A DNA stretch of 64,000 bases from Chlorocebus sabaeus (Eukaryota > Chordata > Mammalia > Primates > Cercopithecidae). The stretch lies in assembly GCF_047675955.1 (NCBI RefSeq), contig NC_132927.1, positions 67,683,239 to 67,747,238 on the forward strand, read 5' to 3'. Under the pieces are notes generated by a model that saw only the letters and a program-made list of their open reading frames with translations, was not told the DNA's origin and did not search any database. Position numbers and translations under genes: made by a program. How positions within the stretch are numbered: position 1 is the first letter of the stretch; each line of letters begins with the position of its first letter. Of the stretch, positions 1 through 13,279 are shown one piece after another.

Positions 1-90
1 GGGTGTGAGCCAGGCAGACAGGTGGAACTGGAGAATCCCAGCAGAGGGAACAGCCAGGGGCAAGGGGTTGAAGCCAGACAGGCAGTGAAG
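1..90 (+). repeat. Possible fragment of the same unnamed old repeat
   Basis: Contains the 'cagagggaacagccaggggcaa' style of sequence seen at the start of the copy at 51940. Weak similarity judged by eye. Confidence 0.25.
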
Positions 91-551
91 TCCTGCTGAG
101 CACAGAGCCGGGGGTGGCCCAGCCGACCTCTGAGGCCATTCCTACAGTCTGGCAGCGTCCGCAGTGGTCTCTGCGGTCAGGCTCGTTCCGAAGTCTCAGG
201 AGGCACAAGGAGCTGTCACACAAGTAACTCACTGTGACGCTGGTGGTAGTTTAAGCTTGGGTCCCGGGCACAGAGGACTGGCAGTGGTTACCTAGAGTTC
301 TGTGTTGAGCAGGATTTTGAGGCCAGATCTGGGCTCAGAGACAAAGAGGGCCAAGATCGGTCAATGGTGCCTGTCAGAGCCCGGAATGAAGATGTGGGGA
401 CACTCCCTTACGGAGCCCAATGGGACAGGCGTTGTAACACGTACGTGGTATAGAACATGCCGAGGGGATGCGGGCAAAACACCAGGAGCTCTCTTCACTA
501 GTTATGAAGCTGTGGACTGAGCTTCCTCTGCTAAACCAGCCTTACTCTTCG

Positions 552-672
552 AGTCTCCTTCCTGGGCTGTGGGCTCCTGAGGGTGGTGATCTGGGCGGTC
601 TCGCTCCCTAGGGCTCTTCTAGGGCCTGGCACATAGCAGGGCTCAGCCATCATTTGTCAAATGAGCTAATAA
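552..672 (+). repeat. L2 3'-end fragment
   Basis: Shows the L2 tail pattern: 'ctgtgggctcctgagggtgg', then 'cctggcacatagcagggctca' and an ATTTGT..AATGA end. Old, heavily diverged. Confidence 0.5.
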
Positions 673-694
673 AGGGCCACAGGCTCCAGGGTTA

Positions 695-730
695 GCGTGC
701 ATGTGTGTGTGTGTGCGTGCGTGCGCATGT
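695..730 (+). repeat. GT-rich microsatellite
   Basis: Alternating GT run with GTGC variants (tgtgtgtgtgtgtgcgtgcg). Confidence 0.8.
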
Positions 731-1335
731 GGGAGGGAGAGACAGGCTGTGTGAACAGCCCGAATCTAAAGGACTGGGACAGAAACAATGCCCTTCAATT
801 AGACCAACTGGACCCCTGCCGTGTGAGGCTCTGACCTGAGGACTCCAAAAACAATCAAATTAAATCAAATGATGCTTTTTCTTCCTTCCCTTTTCCTTGA
901 AGTAGGGAAGCTTTTCTTCAGATGTGGGTGAGGTGGGGAAGACGGGGGTGGGCAGCGGAATCAAAGAGCGTTTTTGGGGAAGAAGGGAAGGGCAGGCGCA
1001 CAGACCCGCCCTGGCACCTGCTCATGAGGCAGACCAGCTGCTCTGGCTTCACGGCAGGGCCAGCCGAGAGCCCACACTTCAGGCAAATAAAAGCACCCTC
1101 ACCAGCTGTTCCCATGCCCAAGCCAAGCAGGATGGCAGTCTGTGCCAGCCCTGCCTCAGCAGCAAGTGGACTCTTCTAATCCAAGCCACAAGATAAGGGG
1201 AGACTCAACCCTGCCCACGCCTGGAGCCCCTTCCCTGTGTGAGGCTCCTCAGGGCGAGTGGGGGGCAAATGTCTCCCTCCAGGCTGACCCTTTCCAGCCA
1301 GCATGCATCGTCTTGCGTTCAGTGGGGCAGGTGCC

Positions 1336-1437
1336 TTAACTGTGCCCATTTTACAGAGGAATAAACTGAGATACAGACAATAAGGATGTGCCCTGGGGTC
1401 ACATGACTAGTAGTGGCGAGGCTGAGGCTGCAAACGT
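1336..1437 (-). repeat. MIR fragment
   Basis: Reverse MIR core: 'cccattttacagaggaataa', then 'aaactgag' and 'ggtcacatgactagtagtgg'. Confidence 0.65.
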
Positions 1438-1784
1438 AGACCTCCCAGCCCCGCGAGTTCACAGGAAAGGAGGCTTGAACCCAGCCAGCCAACAGCCAGC
1501 GACCCAAACATGTCTGCAGAGGAGACCTGAGGAGCTGGGAGGTAGAGAGGACCCTTTAGGCTGTGGTGGCCAGGAAAGGCCACACTGGTCACTCCCGCTG
1601 CTGCCCCCAGGACAGGGCGATGACCACAGGCCAGGCTTCTCTCCTGAGCCTCCTGAAACACCCAGGTGCTCCTCACAGGGCATATGCATATCTGGCTGGT
1701 GGTGGGGGCGCTGTCTGCTCCTGCTCCCCGACCTTGATCACCATCTTTTGTGCTTTGCACACTCATGACTGTCTCGATTTTATA

Positions 1785-1930
1785 TCCGCTCGTGTGTTCA
1801 TTCACTCACCCCAACAAGTATTTCCTGAGCCACCGTCCCCTCGAGGCATGTGCTAGGAGCCAGGGCATGATGGTGAATGGAAGCAGATAGGAAGGACCCC
1901 TGCCCTCCAGGAACCACAGTCAAGGCCGCG
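1785..1930 (-). repeat. L2 3'-end fragment
   Basis: Reverse of the L2 tail: 'tgttcattcactcacc', 'aagtatttcctgagc', 'gcatgtgctaggagccaggg' and 'ccctgccctccaggaac'. Confidence 0.6.
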
Positions 1931-4084
1931 AGGGGTTTTTATCCACCGCCCTCTCTGGAGAGGCTGCCGGTGGGAACACAGCCCTGGTGTAGCACAGGGA
2001 AGCGCTAAACAAACATTTCCTGCATGAACACAGAGGTGAGAAGGAATGCCGGGAAGCCTGCAGCTGGGCATCCTGAGACCGACCTGGCAGCAGAGGCAGA
2101 GAGCAGAGATGAGAAGAGTGGTTGGTGCTGTCTGTGGGGAGGCCCAGGGGTCCCCTGGATGGTGCCCTCCCATGGGGGCCATGCACCCCCAGGTAAGCCC
2201 AGTGTTGGCTCGGCCCCCAGCTGCCCACGACACCCAGGCCTGCGGAGATGCTCTGCTGAGGTGCGCACTGCGAAGCCCTGTGGTGAATATTCCAAAGTGA
2301 CTACCACAGCCCCGGCCGCCCAGACCTGGGAAAGCGGGGTTGGCCCCAAGACATCATGATGAACTGCTCCGGGTGGGCAGACCGGCCACTCCACACCCAC
2401 CCGAGCAATGCTGTCCCCTCCCAAGGCCACACAGTGGCTCTCACCCTCTGTCCACTGAGACACTGGTCTTGAAGAAAGGAGAAAAAATAAAGAGAAACAG
2501 AAGCCATGAAAAAGCACCCCCACCTGAACACACAAGCTCATCCCACCTCAGACTGTCTGCCCTGAGCTTTTCTCGAGGGCTGGCAGCATCAGTCACCAGG
2601 GACACGGCATGGGTGTCATGGAGCCCTTCAACCCATTCCTGTGTGGCAGGCTGAGAAATAAGCTTACTCTTCCATAGCAGAGCTCCCAGACTGAGGCCTG
2701 CGTGAAGATGACAGTTCTCTCCCAGGAGAGCCGGAGTGACGGTGCTGAATGGCTGACGATCTGTGCCACTTAGCTCTGATGTCGGCAGGCATGGTCATTC
2801 ACTCCCTGAACCAGCGAGCAAGTGGAGTTCAGGGGGTGAAGGGATAACCCCCGTCACCCGAGCATGGGACGCATCGTGGGACTCACCGTCAATTCTTCAG
2901 AGTCCAGATCTCTTGCTAAATGCAGACGGTCCCCCTCGGTGCCACTTCATGGTTCTGACTTTTTTAACCCACAGGATTCACAGTATAATCATTAAGCACC
3001 CAGGAGTGCTAAGAACCATGGTGGGGAGGGTTACAAGATGCACGCCGAGAATGATGTTCATCTGTAAGTAACAAAGGCCTTAAAAATAGTGACTTACACA
3101 GGATTGAAGTTTCTCAGGAGACAGGCAGCAAAAGCTGCTATGTGAGCTCCCCAGTGCTGACTGTCAGGGACCAGTCCTCTGCTTGCCCCTCTGTGGGGAC
3201 TGGACCTCCAGCCACTACGCTGCAGCACATGTAGCAGGAAGGAGGAAGGGGGAAGGGAGGCACGCTGCCTCCTCCTTCTAGGAAGGCTTCCCAGGAGCAC
3301 GTGAGGGTGCTCCATACATGTCATGCAGCCACATGGCCATGCCTAGCTGAGGGGAGACTCGGGGTTCTTTAATTAAGGAAGAAGAGCAGAGCGGGCACAG
3401 AATTGGGCAGAAATCTGCCACATTAGAGGAGATAAAACATGACCTCTAGCTCTGTGGAGATTACCATCTCATTAAAAGACACACGCACATGTGGAAATGA
3501 TTAGTGGGTGAGGCCATATATAACAAGGCACTAATTGTGTGACACAGATAGGAAACAGTAGTTGAGGAAGTGCAGAGCCACAAGCTGGCAGAGGTCACTA
3601 CAGCCAGCAGGCATCCTGAAGCGGGGAGGCCTGAGCTGGAGGGGCAGGGGGTGACAAGAGAAAGAGTAACCGGAAAAGCAGACTCCACCCCCTCCCCCCG
3701 TGAACGCCGGGCCATCACAGCCTCAGCTAAACCAGCTTGGGGCCGGGGGGAGCGCTGGGCCTGACATGCCCCGAACTGGGTTAATTGTTCATGTCAGTCC
3801 TTGGCTCGGGACACTCATCTTTGGTTTGCACATGGCCTACTTCCACTTAGTCACTTTTCACAATGTAATAACCACCTGCACACCCACCAGCCGAAACAAA
3901 GGCTGGGGCCTTGACAATAACCTACAGTGAACCAGATGGCACCCCCAGCGCACCGCCGCCTCCTCCCACCCAAGACACCAAAACCGGAATGAGAAGTACA
4001 CATTCCCATGCTCTTTTTTACACAGTTTTATTGCATCTGTAAATTTTCCTAGAGAGTACAGTCATTTTAGTTGCTTTTAACTTT

Positions 4085-4480
4085 ATTTTTAAAAGGCATG
4101 GTGCTGGATGTCATCGTTGGGAACATGCTATTTTTACTGGTATTTATGACATTGCCAGAATCCACCTACATCACTGAGTTATGCTGCAGTTAATTTGTTT
4201 GGACAGCTGTATAATATTCCATTGTGTGATCGTGTCTTCGTGTATTCATCCCTTCTCCCATTGATGGGCATCTGGGCGGCTTCCAGGTTTCTGTTATTGT
4301 GCGCAGAAGGGCTGTGAAGTCCCCGGCATCCATGTGCAGAAGTTACTCCGGGATACCCTTAGGAGAGAAATCAGCTGGGCCACAGTACGGAATGTGGATG
4401 TAGAACTCTAGGCATTAGTGCCAGAGAGTTTTCCAAAGTGACCACACCAATTTGCACTCCCACCAGCAGCTGATGAAAAG
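4085..4480 (-). mobile_element. L1M-type 3' fragment
   Basis: Reads as the complement of an old L1 3' region: 'tataatattccattgtgtga', 'cattgatgggcatctgggc', and near the end 'accaatttgcactcccacca'. Strongly diverged, no open frame. Confidence 0.65.
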
Positions 4481-5809
4481 CAGAACAGCAAAAACTTGTG
4501 ACACACTGGAGTCCACGAGAGTTCTGATCCTTTCTCCGACCCCTCGTGTGACTGGTCCCTCAACAGGAAGCCAACAGACGCACTATGACCCAGCATCGCA
4601 GCAAACTAATGTGTGGAAGGGCTGGGTCTTACCCCCGAGCCAACCTGACTCAAACCCCAAGCTCCTGGCACCAACGCCTTCCATGCCTCAGGGCAAGACA
4701 CCACAGTGGGAGGCAGCTCTGAGAGGCAGAGGATGAGGTTGCAATCAGAGGATCACATCAAGATGGACACCTCCAGAGGGTCAAGTTCAGGGTCAAGGGC
4801 TGAAATGCAGACACTCCCACACCAGCGTGTACAGGATGTGGCCTTGGCCACCCGGGGCAGCTAGGAACTGGGCCCACGTGTGTGCTGTTGCAAGGTCTTC
4901 TACTCTGGTGTTTCTCACTCCATGTTTACTGCCTGATTCACGTGCCTCCAGGGGATCACACAAGCAGAAGCCTGACGCTGACCATGCCGCCTGGGGGAGG
5001 AACTCTAGTCTCGGCTCACCTCCTTCCACTCCGCCCCAGCACCCATCCTCCTTGCTGGCTGTCAGTACCACTCCCAGAATGCCCACAGTGATGGACTTCC
5101 ACGGCCAGGCCTGGCAGCCACACCCCAGGCCCGGGCCTCCCGCTGGGATGTCTGGTTCGCTGTCCACTTCCACTGGGTTTGCTTGAAGCCAATGCGAAAT
5201 ACAAACACTGTGTCTGCCCGCAAGAAGTTTAGTTACCGGGAAAAGGGTCTATCCTGAAACTAGGATGAGAAGATTTTACTAAAGACAAAGGGTTTGGGGG
5301 GCTGAATACAGGCTCACTACGGGATATCAGAAGGGACAAAACTGTCGGGAACTGGGCAAGCCCACCGTGAGAACCACCTCCACGCTGAAGGTCCTTTCTC
5401 CTTGCAGGGGTCTCCCTTTCCAGCTTCCGGAGCAGGGTCCTGAGACAGTCAGGGTCCCTCCCCCACCTCATTCATTTCCTCATATTTGTTTTCACACATA
5501 CATGTGCAAGCAATATTTGTCTAGTAAAAACAAAACTCACATTACTATTTAGGCAAGAGTACAAACAACCTTTGTAAAACTGTTAATAATAGGATTCGGC
5601 TATCTGGGGTGGCTGGACATACTGCGGCTTTTCAGAAAACCTTACATAAAGCACACCAGTGTTCAGCTAGGAGACGGCGGCAGCAAAGGCCCAAGAACAA
5701 AGTGCTGGTGGAGGAGTTAGGCCCGCATCTCTAAATAGGTAAATCTGTTTTTAGAAGAGCGTCAAAAATTACACGCAAGCCAAAAAGTTGTCATTAGAAT
5801 TCTATACAC

Positions 5810-6035
5810 TTTAAAAACATTTTTATTGTGAAAAATCTCAAATGCAAATAAAAGCAGACAGTACAATAAGCCCCTGTATACCCTCCAATTCAACAACAAG
5901 CGAGATTGGCTCCATCTATCTTTTTTTCCCTTTGCTGGAAAGGGAAAGAATTTTAAAGCAAACTCCAGCATCATGTCATTCCACTTCTCCATCAGAATGC
6001 GCCTCTAAAGAATATAGGCATTTTCTTACATAATC
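5810..6035. repeat. Old dispersed repeat, probably L1M 3' part
   Basis: Pattern 'tttttattgtgaaaaatctc', 'ataagcccctgtataccc', 'ttttaaagcaaactccagca' and 'catgtcattccacttctcc' belongs to a common old repeat tail. The family name is uncertain. Confidence 0.4.
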
Positions 6036-6924
6036 ACAATTACATGCTTTGAAGTTGTTTTTTATTTTCCCCTATGTGCCTCTTAAAATGAAGGCCTCTG
6101 TATGTGTTTGGAGGCCAGCCCAGAAGCAGGGACAGAGGGAAGGGGCGGGGGAGACCATGGAGAGAGAACTGTGTTGGTGGAAGCTGCAGTCCCCAGGGAG
6201 CGTTTGTGATTTGCACGCCCTGTATCCTCCCTGTAGTCCTCCCTCCTGTGACTGTAACCACTAACCACCAGCCAAGGAGAATGGGAACTTTGAAGGCTGA
6301 CCACGTGGTCCACCAGTCCGGTAACAGTGTAATAGCATTGCTGGTGGAAAAATTTAAGCAACTCTTCCAAATACCAAACTGATGCCCCTTCCTGCAAGAA
6401 AAATGAGCCACAAACAGGGCTGTGAAGCAGTGTGTGCCCTGGTCCACCTTCTGTTTAACCCACTGACAGCCACTGGTCCCATCATGGGAAAGGTTACCTC
6501 CATCGCTCAGGGGCTCCCGGAGAAGCACCTGGGGGTGGGCAGAACTGAAAGGTGCTGGGGCTTTCCTGGTGGGGTCTGAGTCTCCTGTCCCCCAGCTTGT
6601 CCTCTGAAGGAGACTGTGACCCACCAGACCCCTCAAATATGCCCATGCGGGGGTCAAACTCCAAATCTCAAACAACCCGTGCGCAGGGTACTGGGGACAC
6701 AGCAGGTATGACCAACCAGCCTGCAAACTTGGGGAGAAATTTTTTTGGTTGAGGATGTGATCTTCTCTACATTCTCTATGCCCACGAAGTTGCATCCTCC
6801 TCCTGCTACTGAAGAAAAATGCTTTAAAACTCGACCCAAGAAGAGAGAGGGCAGCATCACTTTTTGCCCCAGGTGGCCCCTGCAGGGGACTGCCGACCTG
6901 TCTTGCATCCAAACCGGGCCTTCT

Positions 6925-7186
6925 GGCTGGGCGTGGTGGCTCATGCCTGTAATCCCAGCACTTTGGGAGGCCAAGTTGGGTGGATCACTTGAGGTCAGGA
7001 GTTCGAGATCACCCTGGCCAACTTGGCGAAACCCCATCTCTACTAAAAATACCAACAATTATCTGGGCATGGTGTAATTCCAGGTACTTGGGAGGCTGAG
7101 GCAGGAAAATCACTTGAACCCAGGAGGCAGAGGTTGCGGTGAGCCAAGATTGTGCCAGCCAGGGCAACAGAGCAAGACTCTGTCTC

Positions 7187-7196
<10 letters not shown>
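6925..7196 (+). mobile_element. Alu (S-type), with internal deletions
   Basis: Starts ggctgggcgtggtggc and has both arms. A stretch is missing after 'gggcatggtgtaattcc' and another in the right arm before 'agccagggcaacag'. Followed by a CAA tract in place of the usual poly(A). Confidence 0.95.
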
Positions 7197-7231
<35 letters not shown>

Positions 7232-7234
7232 AAA
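7195..7234 (+). repeat. (CAA)n microsatellite in Alu tail
   Basis: About 12 CAA units grown from the A-tail of the preceding Alu. Confidence 0.95.
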
Positions 7235-7414
7235 TCCGGCCCTTTCCTGCGAGACTCAGCTCACTCCTCTCTCCAGTCTGAGCCTACCTCCCTGCCTCCT
7301 TCCTGATGCCCTCCACGGTGTATTTTCTGAACAGCCCATTTTATCACGACCAGTCCAACATCTTATCTTCACTGTTTCACACTTTGTCTCGTGTCTCTAC
7401 TAGGATGGGTTCTG

Positions 7415-7560
7415 TAATGTCAGGGCAGTAGAAAGAGCAGTGGGTTGGATCTCAGCAGCCTTAGGTTTTCGTTTCAGACCTGTCATTAAATACAGAGACA
7501 AGTCACAATTTCTCTGGGCCTTGGTTTTCTCATCTGTAAGATGAGACATAGCCAACACTG
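7415..7560 (+). repeat. MIR fragment
   Basis: Forward MIR: 'gcagtagaaagagcagtggg', 'caagtcacaatttctctggg', 'ccttggttttctcatctgta' and 'agatgaga'. Confidence 0.6.
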
Positions 7561-9551
7561 TGCATGGAGCACTACTGTCCACCTCCTCCTGCCCCACAGC
7601 AGACATCACCAATGGATGAAGCACTCTTTTCCACAAACCTCAAAGTGGAGGCTTCATAATCCTTCTCATCACAGCCCCCTGGGCAGCCACAACCAATCAA
7701 CTCAAGATTAAACCTATCTGCCACTCCCTGGACCAGGTGGTTTCTAGGGACCCTGTCAACATGGCGGGCCCCACGACACAGCACCTTGGAGATTATGCAA
7801 AACATGAGAACACAATCTTTCCCCAGCTTATCTGGCCTCTAAACTGGCCTTGTCAGGAATAACAGACCCTGAAAGGTTTTTCGAAGTCAGGTCCCTAACA
7901 AAGCTGTTCCATCTCTCCAGCTCAGCCTGTTTCCCTTTGTTCTATAGGACATGGGTCCTACAGACACCATCCAGCAGGTGAAGCAGAGACAACCCAGAGA
8001 AGAGGGGGAAATACACAACCACCAAAGCTGGGGATGAAATTAAATCTGACCTCAGTCCAAGAAATAGGTACAGGCATGCGTAGATGCTCCCAAGGACTAC
8101 CTGGCCTCCCACAGAAAATTCGAGGGGCGACCTTGTCTTCTTGGACATTTGGCACAGACTCAAGCGAACACTCCAAGCCCAGGCCATGTACCCACTTTAA
8201 AATTCTCTGCTTTATCTCCTGCAACATAAAGACTAGGGCCTCTCAGGGCACAGGTGTCATCTGATTGTGCCTCTTTAACAACCAGTGTCACAGGCCCCGG
8301 AAATCTGTCAAGCCCTGGGCGTCGTCCTCATCCCACTGACCTAGGAGGCCACAAAGCAGGGGCCTGTCAGTCACTGTCCCTGCCTCCATCCTCCAAGGCT
8401 GGGGTTGCTCCCGCCTCCCTCAAAGCCTCTTCTTAAAGCCAGATCCTGCTGAAGGACCCCAGAGCTCCAGTGCACTCCTTCCCAGTACTTTCCAGCCCAG
8501 GGTCTTCCTGCCTCACTGCGGCCTCCAGCTTTCTTATAGAGCCCTATTCTCCTCACCATCCGCAGACTTGGAGCTGGGGAAGCTGCTTCTCAAAGGTAAG
8601 AGAGTCGCCCCCTCGCACTCTGGCTCTGCCAGGCCTGGAGTGCCCAGGGCAATCCATTCCACAGAATGGCTCATCTCCCAAGGAGACTGCCCAAAGCCCA
8701 GGCTGGCCATGCTGCAGTAGGCAGTCCAGCCAGGAATCTCAGGGGACCATGAACAGATGCCCCAAGCAAGACTATCTTTGTTTCCACCAAACAACACTAC
8801 TTTGATCAACGCCTCCTCCCCAGCACCAAGAACAAGAAAGCCCCGCCCTCTTTCGGCTTGAGCACTCCGGTGTCCAGGAGCCAGGAGGAAGCGGGAGGAG
8901 AAGGTGGGGAGCCAGGGACACTCTGCTCCTCGGAGGTCGCCAGGCACTTATTAAACTGTCTCATCCTTGCTGGTTGAGGATACTCCACAGAGGTATCAGT
9001 TTACTTTGCAAAACCAGTTCTTGCTGCTTAATAGTGTAGGGCTGGGTGAATGGCCGGTGGGAAACCAGACACCCCTGGGAACAGCCCCATTCCTGGGGAA
9101 AGGAAGCACTGAGAAAAGACATAAGCACTCCTGCAGGTCATAAACCATTTTATGGCCCGCATTGTGCTGTGACAGGGAGGGGGTCTCTGGTGAAGAGGGC
9201 CTAGCACTGGAAGGTGATAGCCCCAGAAGAGAGAGGCTTCTTTCTCACCCTGAGATGAAAACAAATTTATCTGCACGTAAACTTTTCCAGTAATGGGTGT
9301 TGCTGTGACACCTGCAAAAAGTAGCCTCCCTCTGTTTCTACTATAAAGGCCCATTCTGCAGGCAGTGTGAGGGCACGGCCTTCTGGAGTGCCACACCTGG
9401 GTACCAAGGCACACTGGTGCATCCCGGGAAGATGTTCCCAGGGTACCACTCCTGGGTACCAAGAGGACTGGTACATCTAAATAGACCGAAGTGAAAAAGC
9501 CAATGCGTCAACATCCAAGCCATGAAGATCAACCAAAAATTCTTAGGTGGA

Positions 9552-9708
9552 GGCTGGGCACGGTGGCTCACACCTGTAATCCTAACACTTTGGGAGGCTG
9601 AGGTGGGAGGATCGTTTCAGGGTAGGAGTTCGAGACCAGCCTCATCAACATAGCAAAGACCCCCATCTCTTAAAAAAAATAACAATAACAACAACAACAA
9701 ACCAAAAC
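9552..9708 (+). mobile_element. Free left Alu monomer (FLAM-type)
   Basis: Only one Alu arm (ggctgggcacggtggctcac ... cccatctctta) with an A-rich AACAA tail. Flanked by near-identical target-site duplications TTCTTAGGTGGA (9540-9551) and TTCTCAGGTGGA (9709-9720), so it inserted as a monomer. Confidence 0.8.
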
Positions 9709-10813
9709 TTCTCAGGTGGAAAGACTATGACCTTCACTATTGTGCTGCACACTACACACTGGCACAGGAGGAAAGGGCGGCCAGCCTACCCCCAAGTGCA
9801 CACCTGGGACACCCATCCACTGCTGTCTCCTACACTTGTGGCTGCTCCATGGTGCAGGGCCAGCTGGGGAACCAGGCTTGTCACTGTGCCGCCAACAAGC
9901 CCAGTGTGCTGCTGGACTCTGGATCCCGGAGTCCTCCCCCACTCCCTTCCTGGCCACAGACAGCCCCAAGGGTGGATGAGGCCCACTGGTGATACCCCAA
10001 ACCCTGACTCTCAAATCCACAGCACAGGGGTGGTTCCTAGGGCACCATCCACCCAGCGGCAAAGGATACTCCAGTTCCTACCCTCTAAAGACGACAAACT
10101 TTTTCCTTCCAAAGCGCATTCTCCCCATGAAGAAATGCAGTGTGATCCCTTAGATCCCTGGAAGGCTTTTCTAATGAGCCACACGGTGAGACCAGCACTA
10201 CCAATCCTTTTCTAAGACAGACAAGGTCCACCAGGACACAGTACACTCAGGCAGTTTTGCTTTGAGCTTTGGGTGTGCAGGTCTGCAAGACCCCAAAGCA
10301 CACAGAGCCCATGTGGAAAGTGTCGTCCACTGGCCAAGAGTTTTACCTAAGAAGTCTACCATTGAATGCCAGCCAACCGCAGCCAGGGCCCCAACACGCC
10401 TTTCCATCTCTACCCCAGACCTGGGGTTCTTTTACCCCAAAGCAACTGTAGCACAAGAAATGCCTTCGTGGCTGTACTCCCCGCCACCCCCACTCCATCA
10501 GGCCTCAGTTCTGACAGAGAGCAGCACCCTGACGCAATTACGAAGGCGGGAACCTCCCGCAGCCTCAGTGAGAAAGTTCCCAGAGGAGGAACTAACACAG
10601 TGCCAGATGTTCTGCAGCTTGCCCAGCCCTGGGAGGTGGGGGTTTCCAGGCCCACATGGCCCACAGAAAACCTGTGCTTGGAGAAGGGCCTCAGGTCACA
10701 AGGTGGGAAGCAAGGCCAAACTCGGACACTAAAAGCTGGTTGCCCCTCTTGAGCAGTCCAGGGTGTGCTAAACAGGGGGCTAGATATTCCAGGGTTTTAA
10801 AAGCCTGCTTTTG

Positions 10814-10967
10814 ACCAGGCATAGTGGCTCATGCCTGCAATCCTAGCACTTTGGGAGGCCAAGGTGGGAGGACTGCTTGAAACCAGGAGTTAGAGACCAG
10901 CCTGGGCAAGATAGCAAGACCCTGCCTCTAAAACAAAACAAAAAAAATTTAATTAAAAATAAAAGCC
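10814..10967 (+). mobile_element. Free left Alu monomer (FLAM-type)
   Basis: Single Alu arm with an A-rich tail. Target-site duplication AAAAGCCTGCTTTTG is exact at 10799-10813 and 11276-11290. The second copy lies beyond a young AluY that later inserted in the tail. Confidence 0.8.
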
Positions 10968-11275
10968 GGCCGGGCGCAGTGGCTCAAGCCTGTAATCCCA
11001 GCATTTTGGGAGGCCGAGACGGGCGGATCACGAGGTCAGGAGATCGAGACCATCCTGGCGAACACGGTGAAACCCCGTCTCTACTAAACAATACAAAAAA
11101 CTAGCTGGGTGTGGTGGCGGGCACCTGTAGTCCCAGCTACTCGGGAGGCTGAGGCAGGAGAATGGCATAAACCCGGGAGGCGGAGCTTGCAGTGAGCTGA
11201 GATCCAGCCACTGCACTCCCGCCTGGGTGACAGAGCGAGACTCCGTCTCAATAAAATAAAATTAAAAAAAATAAT
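10968..11275 (+). mobile_element. Young AluY, Old World monkey type
   Basis: Full length from ggccgggcgcagtggctcaa. The right arm has gagctgagatccagccactg, the cercopithecid-style signature. Inserted in the tail of the FLAM before it. Confidence 0.9.
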
Positions 11276-11384
11276 AAAAGCCTGCTTTTGTCCTGGGTGG
11301 GGCGCAGGGCTTGCTGCCTATGACACATCTCCACCTCCTAGAACTGTCCACACGCATTTTTATGTCAGAGGCCATACAGTACAG

Positions 11385-11560
11385 AGAAAAACATTGGGCC
11401 AGGAGTAGAAGGGCCTGTATTCCAATTTCAGGTCTGACACTCACTAGCTATGTGTGACCCTGAGCAAGCCAGTTAACATCCCAGGGCCTCATTACCTATC
11501 TGTAAAATGGGGTCAGTAATTCTGGAACCATCTACTTCATATTCTTTATAGATCCTGTGA
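11385..11560 (+). repeat. MIR fragment
   Basis: Forward MIR: 'cactcactagctatgtgtga', 'gagcaagccagttaacatcc', 'ctgtaaaatggggtcagtaa'. Confidence 0.7.
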
Positions 11561-11607
11561 TGACTGAGTTATTTCTATGATGAGCCAACAATTTAAAAAG
11601 CAGAGCA

Positions 11608-11921
11608 GGCCGGGCACGGTGGCTCACGTTCGTAATCTCAGCACTTTAGGAGGCCGAGGTGGGTGGATCACTTGAGGACAGGAGTTTGAGACCAGCCTGG
11701 CCAACATGGTGAAACCCTGTCTCTACTAAAAATACAAAAAAAAAAAAAACTAGCTGGGCATGGTGGTGGGTGCCTGTAATCCCAGCTACTTGGGAGGTTG
11801 AGGCAGGAGAATCACTCAAACCCAGAAGGCAGAGGTTGCAGTGAGCCAAGATCACACCATTGCACTCCAGCCTGGGCAACAAGAGTGAAACTCCATTTCT
11901 AAATAAATAAATACATAAATA
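11608..11921 (+). mobile_element. Alu (S-type)
   Basis: Full-length Alu from ggccgggcacggtggctcac to an AAATAAATA tail. Flanks AGCAGAGCA and AGTAGAGCA are the likely target-site duplication. Confidence 0.95.
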
Positions 11922-12361
11922 GTAGAGCAGACCAATGGTAGAACCAACAGGGCCTGTGCACATCTGTGCATGCCACACCCACACACCTGCCACGGTGGCC
12001 ATAGCTCATTCGCCACCCTGATGTGCGACCCTGCTCTGGAAGCTGACAGTCTCCATTGCTCGGGCTAATCTGTGTGTTCTCTGCTCCTTTTAGACTTTCC
12101 ACCATGCCCGAGCCCAGTGTTGGACGTGATTGTTCAAATGGGAGGGAAGCCTTGTGGATTCCATCTTAGAGGCCAGCACACTTTCTCCCCACGCCCAGCG
12201 CCAGAACAACCCTGGACTCTGCGTTCACGGGCTACGACCCAGGCTAGCCCCACTTTAGGGGCTTGGGACCAACTAAGCCATCTCTGCCAGAGAAGGCAGC
12301 CAGGACCCACCACAACGAGGTCGTACTGGGCATCCTCTGTGATGAAATGCAACAGTGGTGG

Positions 12362-12505
12362 TAATGGTTAATATTTGTGCACTAAGCGCCCAGCACCATT
12401 CTAAGTATTTTAAATACATTAACTTATTTATGCTCACTCTAACCTTGTTGCAATTCCCACTTCATGAATGTGGAAAATGAGGCATAAAAATGCAGAGAGA
12501 CTCGT
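12362..12505 (-). repeat. MIR fragment
   Basis: 'taatatttgtgcactaagcg', 'cattctaagtattttaaata', 'attaacttatttatgctcac' and 'tggaaaatgaggc': reverse MIR. Confidence 0.6.
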
Positions 12506-13279
12506 CCAAAGTGGAATCAGCTTTTGGCGCCACTGTCCACATCCAAAATGCACAGCCTAACGCAAGGACTTGTTCTGGGAAAAGAAAACCAACCACGGGG
12601 CTCTAAACACACAATGTTTACGCAAAGATAATTTAACTCCTTTGCAGAACTGACAGTCAGTTTCAAGGGGCTGAGCTGTGTTACTGAACCTCTCAGCTCT
12701 GCTCCCACAACCACAGAACCTCTACGGGTTGTCATGGAGAGTGCCAACGTCCGGGCTATGGAGGTTTGGCGAATTGGCTCAGATGACGGTTACACTCCGC
12801 TGCATCTTATTCCAAAGGCCCAGTCAGGCCAAGCCACCTCTGCAGCGTGTGTGGCAGGAACCACACACGATACAGACAGAACTGCTCCCAGGAAGGCAAT
12901 GACAGCTGCCGCCTATAGAGCTTTCTGTTGCCCCCAGATTTCCAAAGCCAGATGGAAACTGACAAACCTTGAACTCTCTTGCCTGCTAGGTTAGGCCCTG
13001 GACAAAGGCACTAGGAGGCAGACTGGACAGGCCTCCTCCAGTCGCGCTGACCACAAGAAGTGCACAGGCCAGCTGTCGCCACTCCAGGGACTTTCCACAG
13101 GGCTTTATGCAGCCGCAGGAAGATTCCTGGCTGATGCCTGACAGGAAAACAAGGAAAGGAAGGAAGGCAGCACCCTGAGAGACAAGAGACGAGATGCTGA
13201 TGGCATGGACAAAAACCACTTCAGGGCCCATGTTTCGGTTTCCTTGTTGGCTAAATGAGGAGCAGCTTGGACAGGATCA

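Noticed and set aside
6040..6912. 290-residue - strand open frame
   Set aside because: No known motif, no homology I recognise, no splice or promoter context, and it lies in an intron. Likely chance.
6925..7234. Open frames with runs of Asn/Gln/Leu or 'SWDYRRPPP' type peptides here and at many other sites
   Set aside because: These are translations of Alu arms and of CAA or A/T tracts, not genes.
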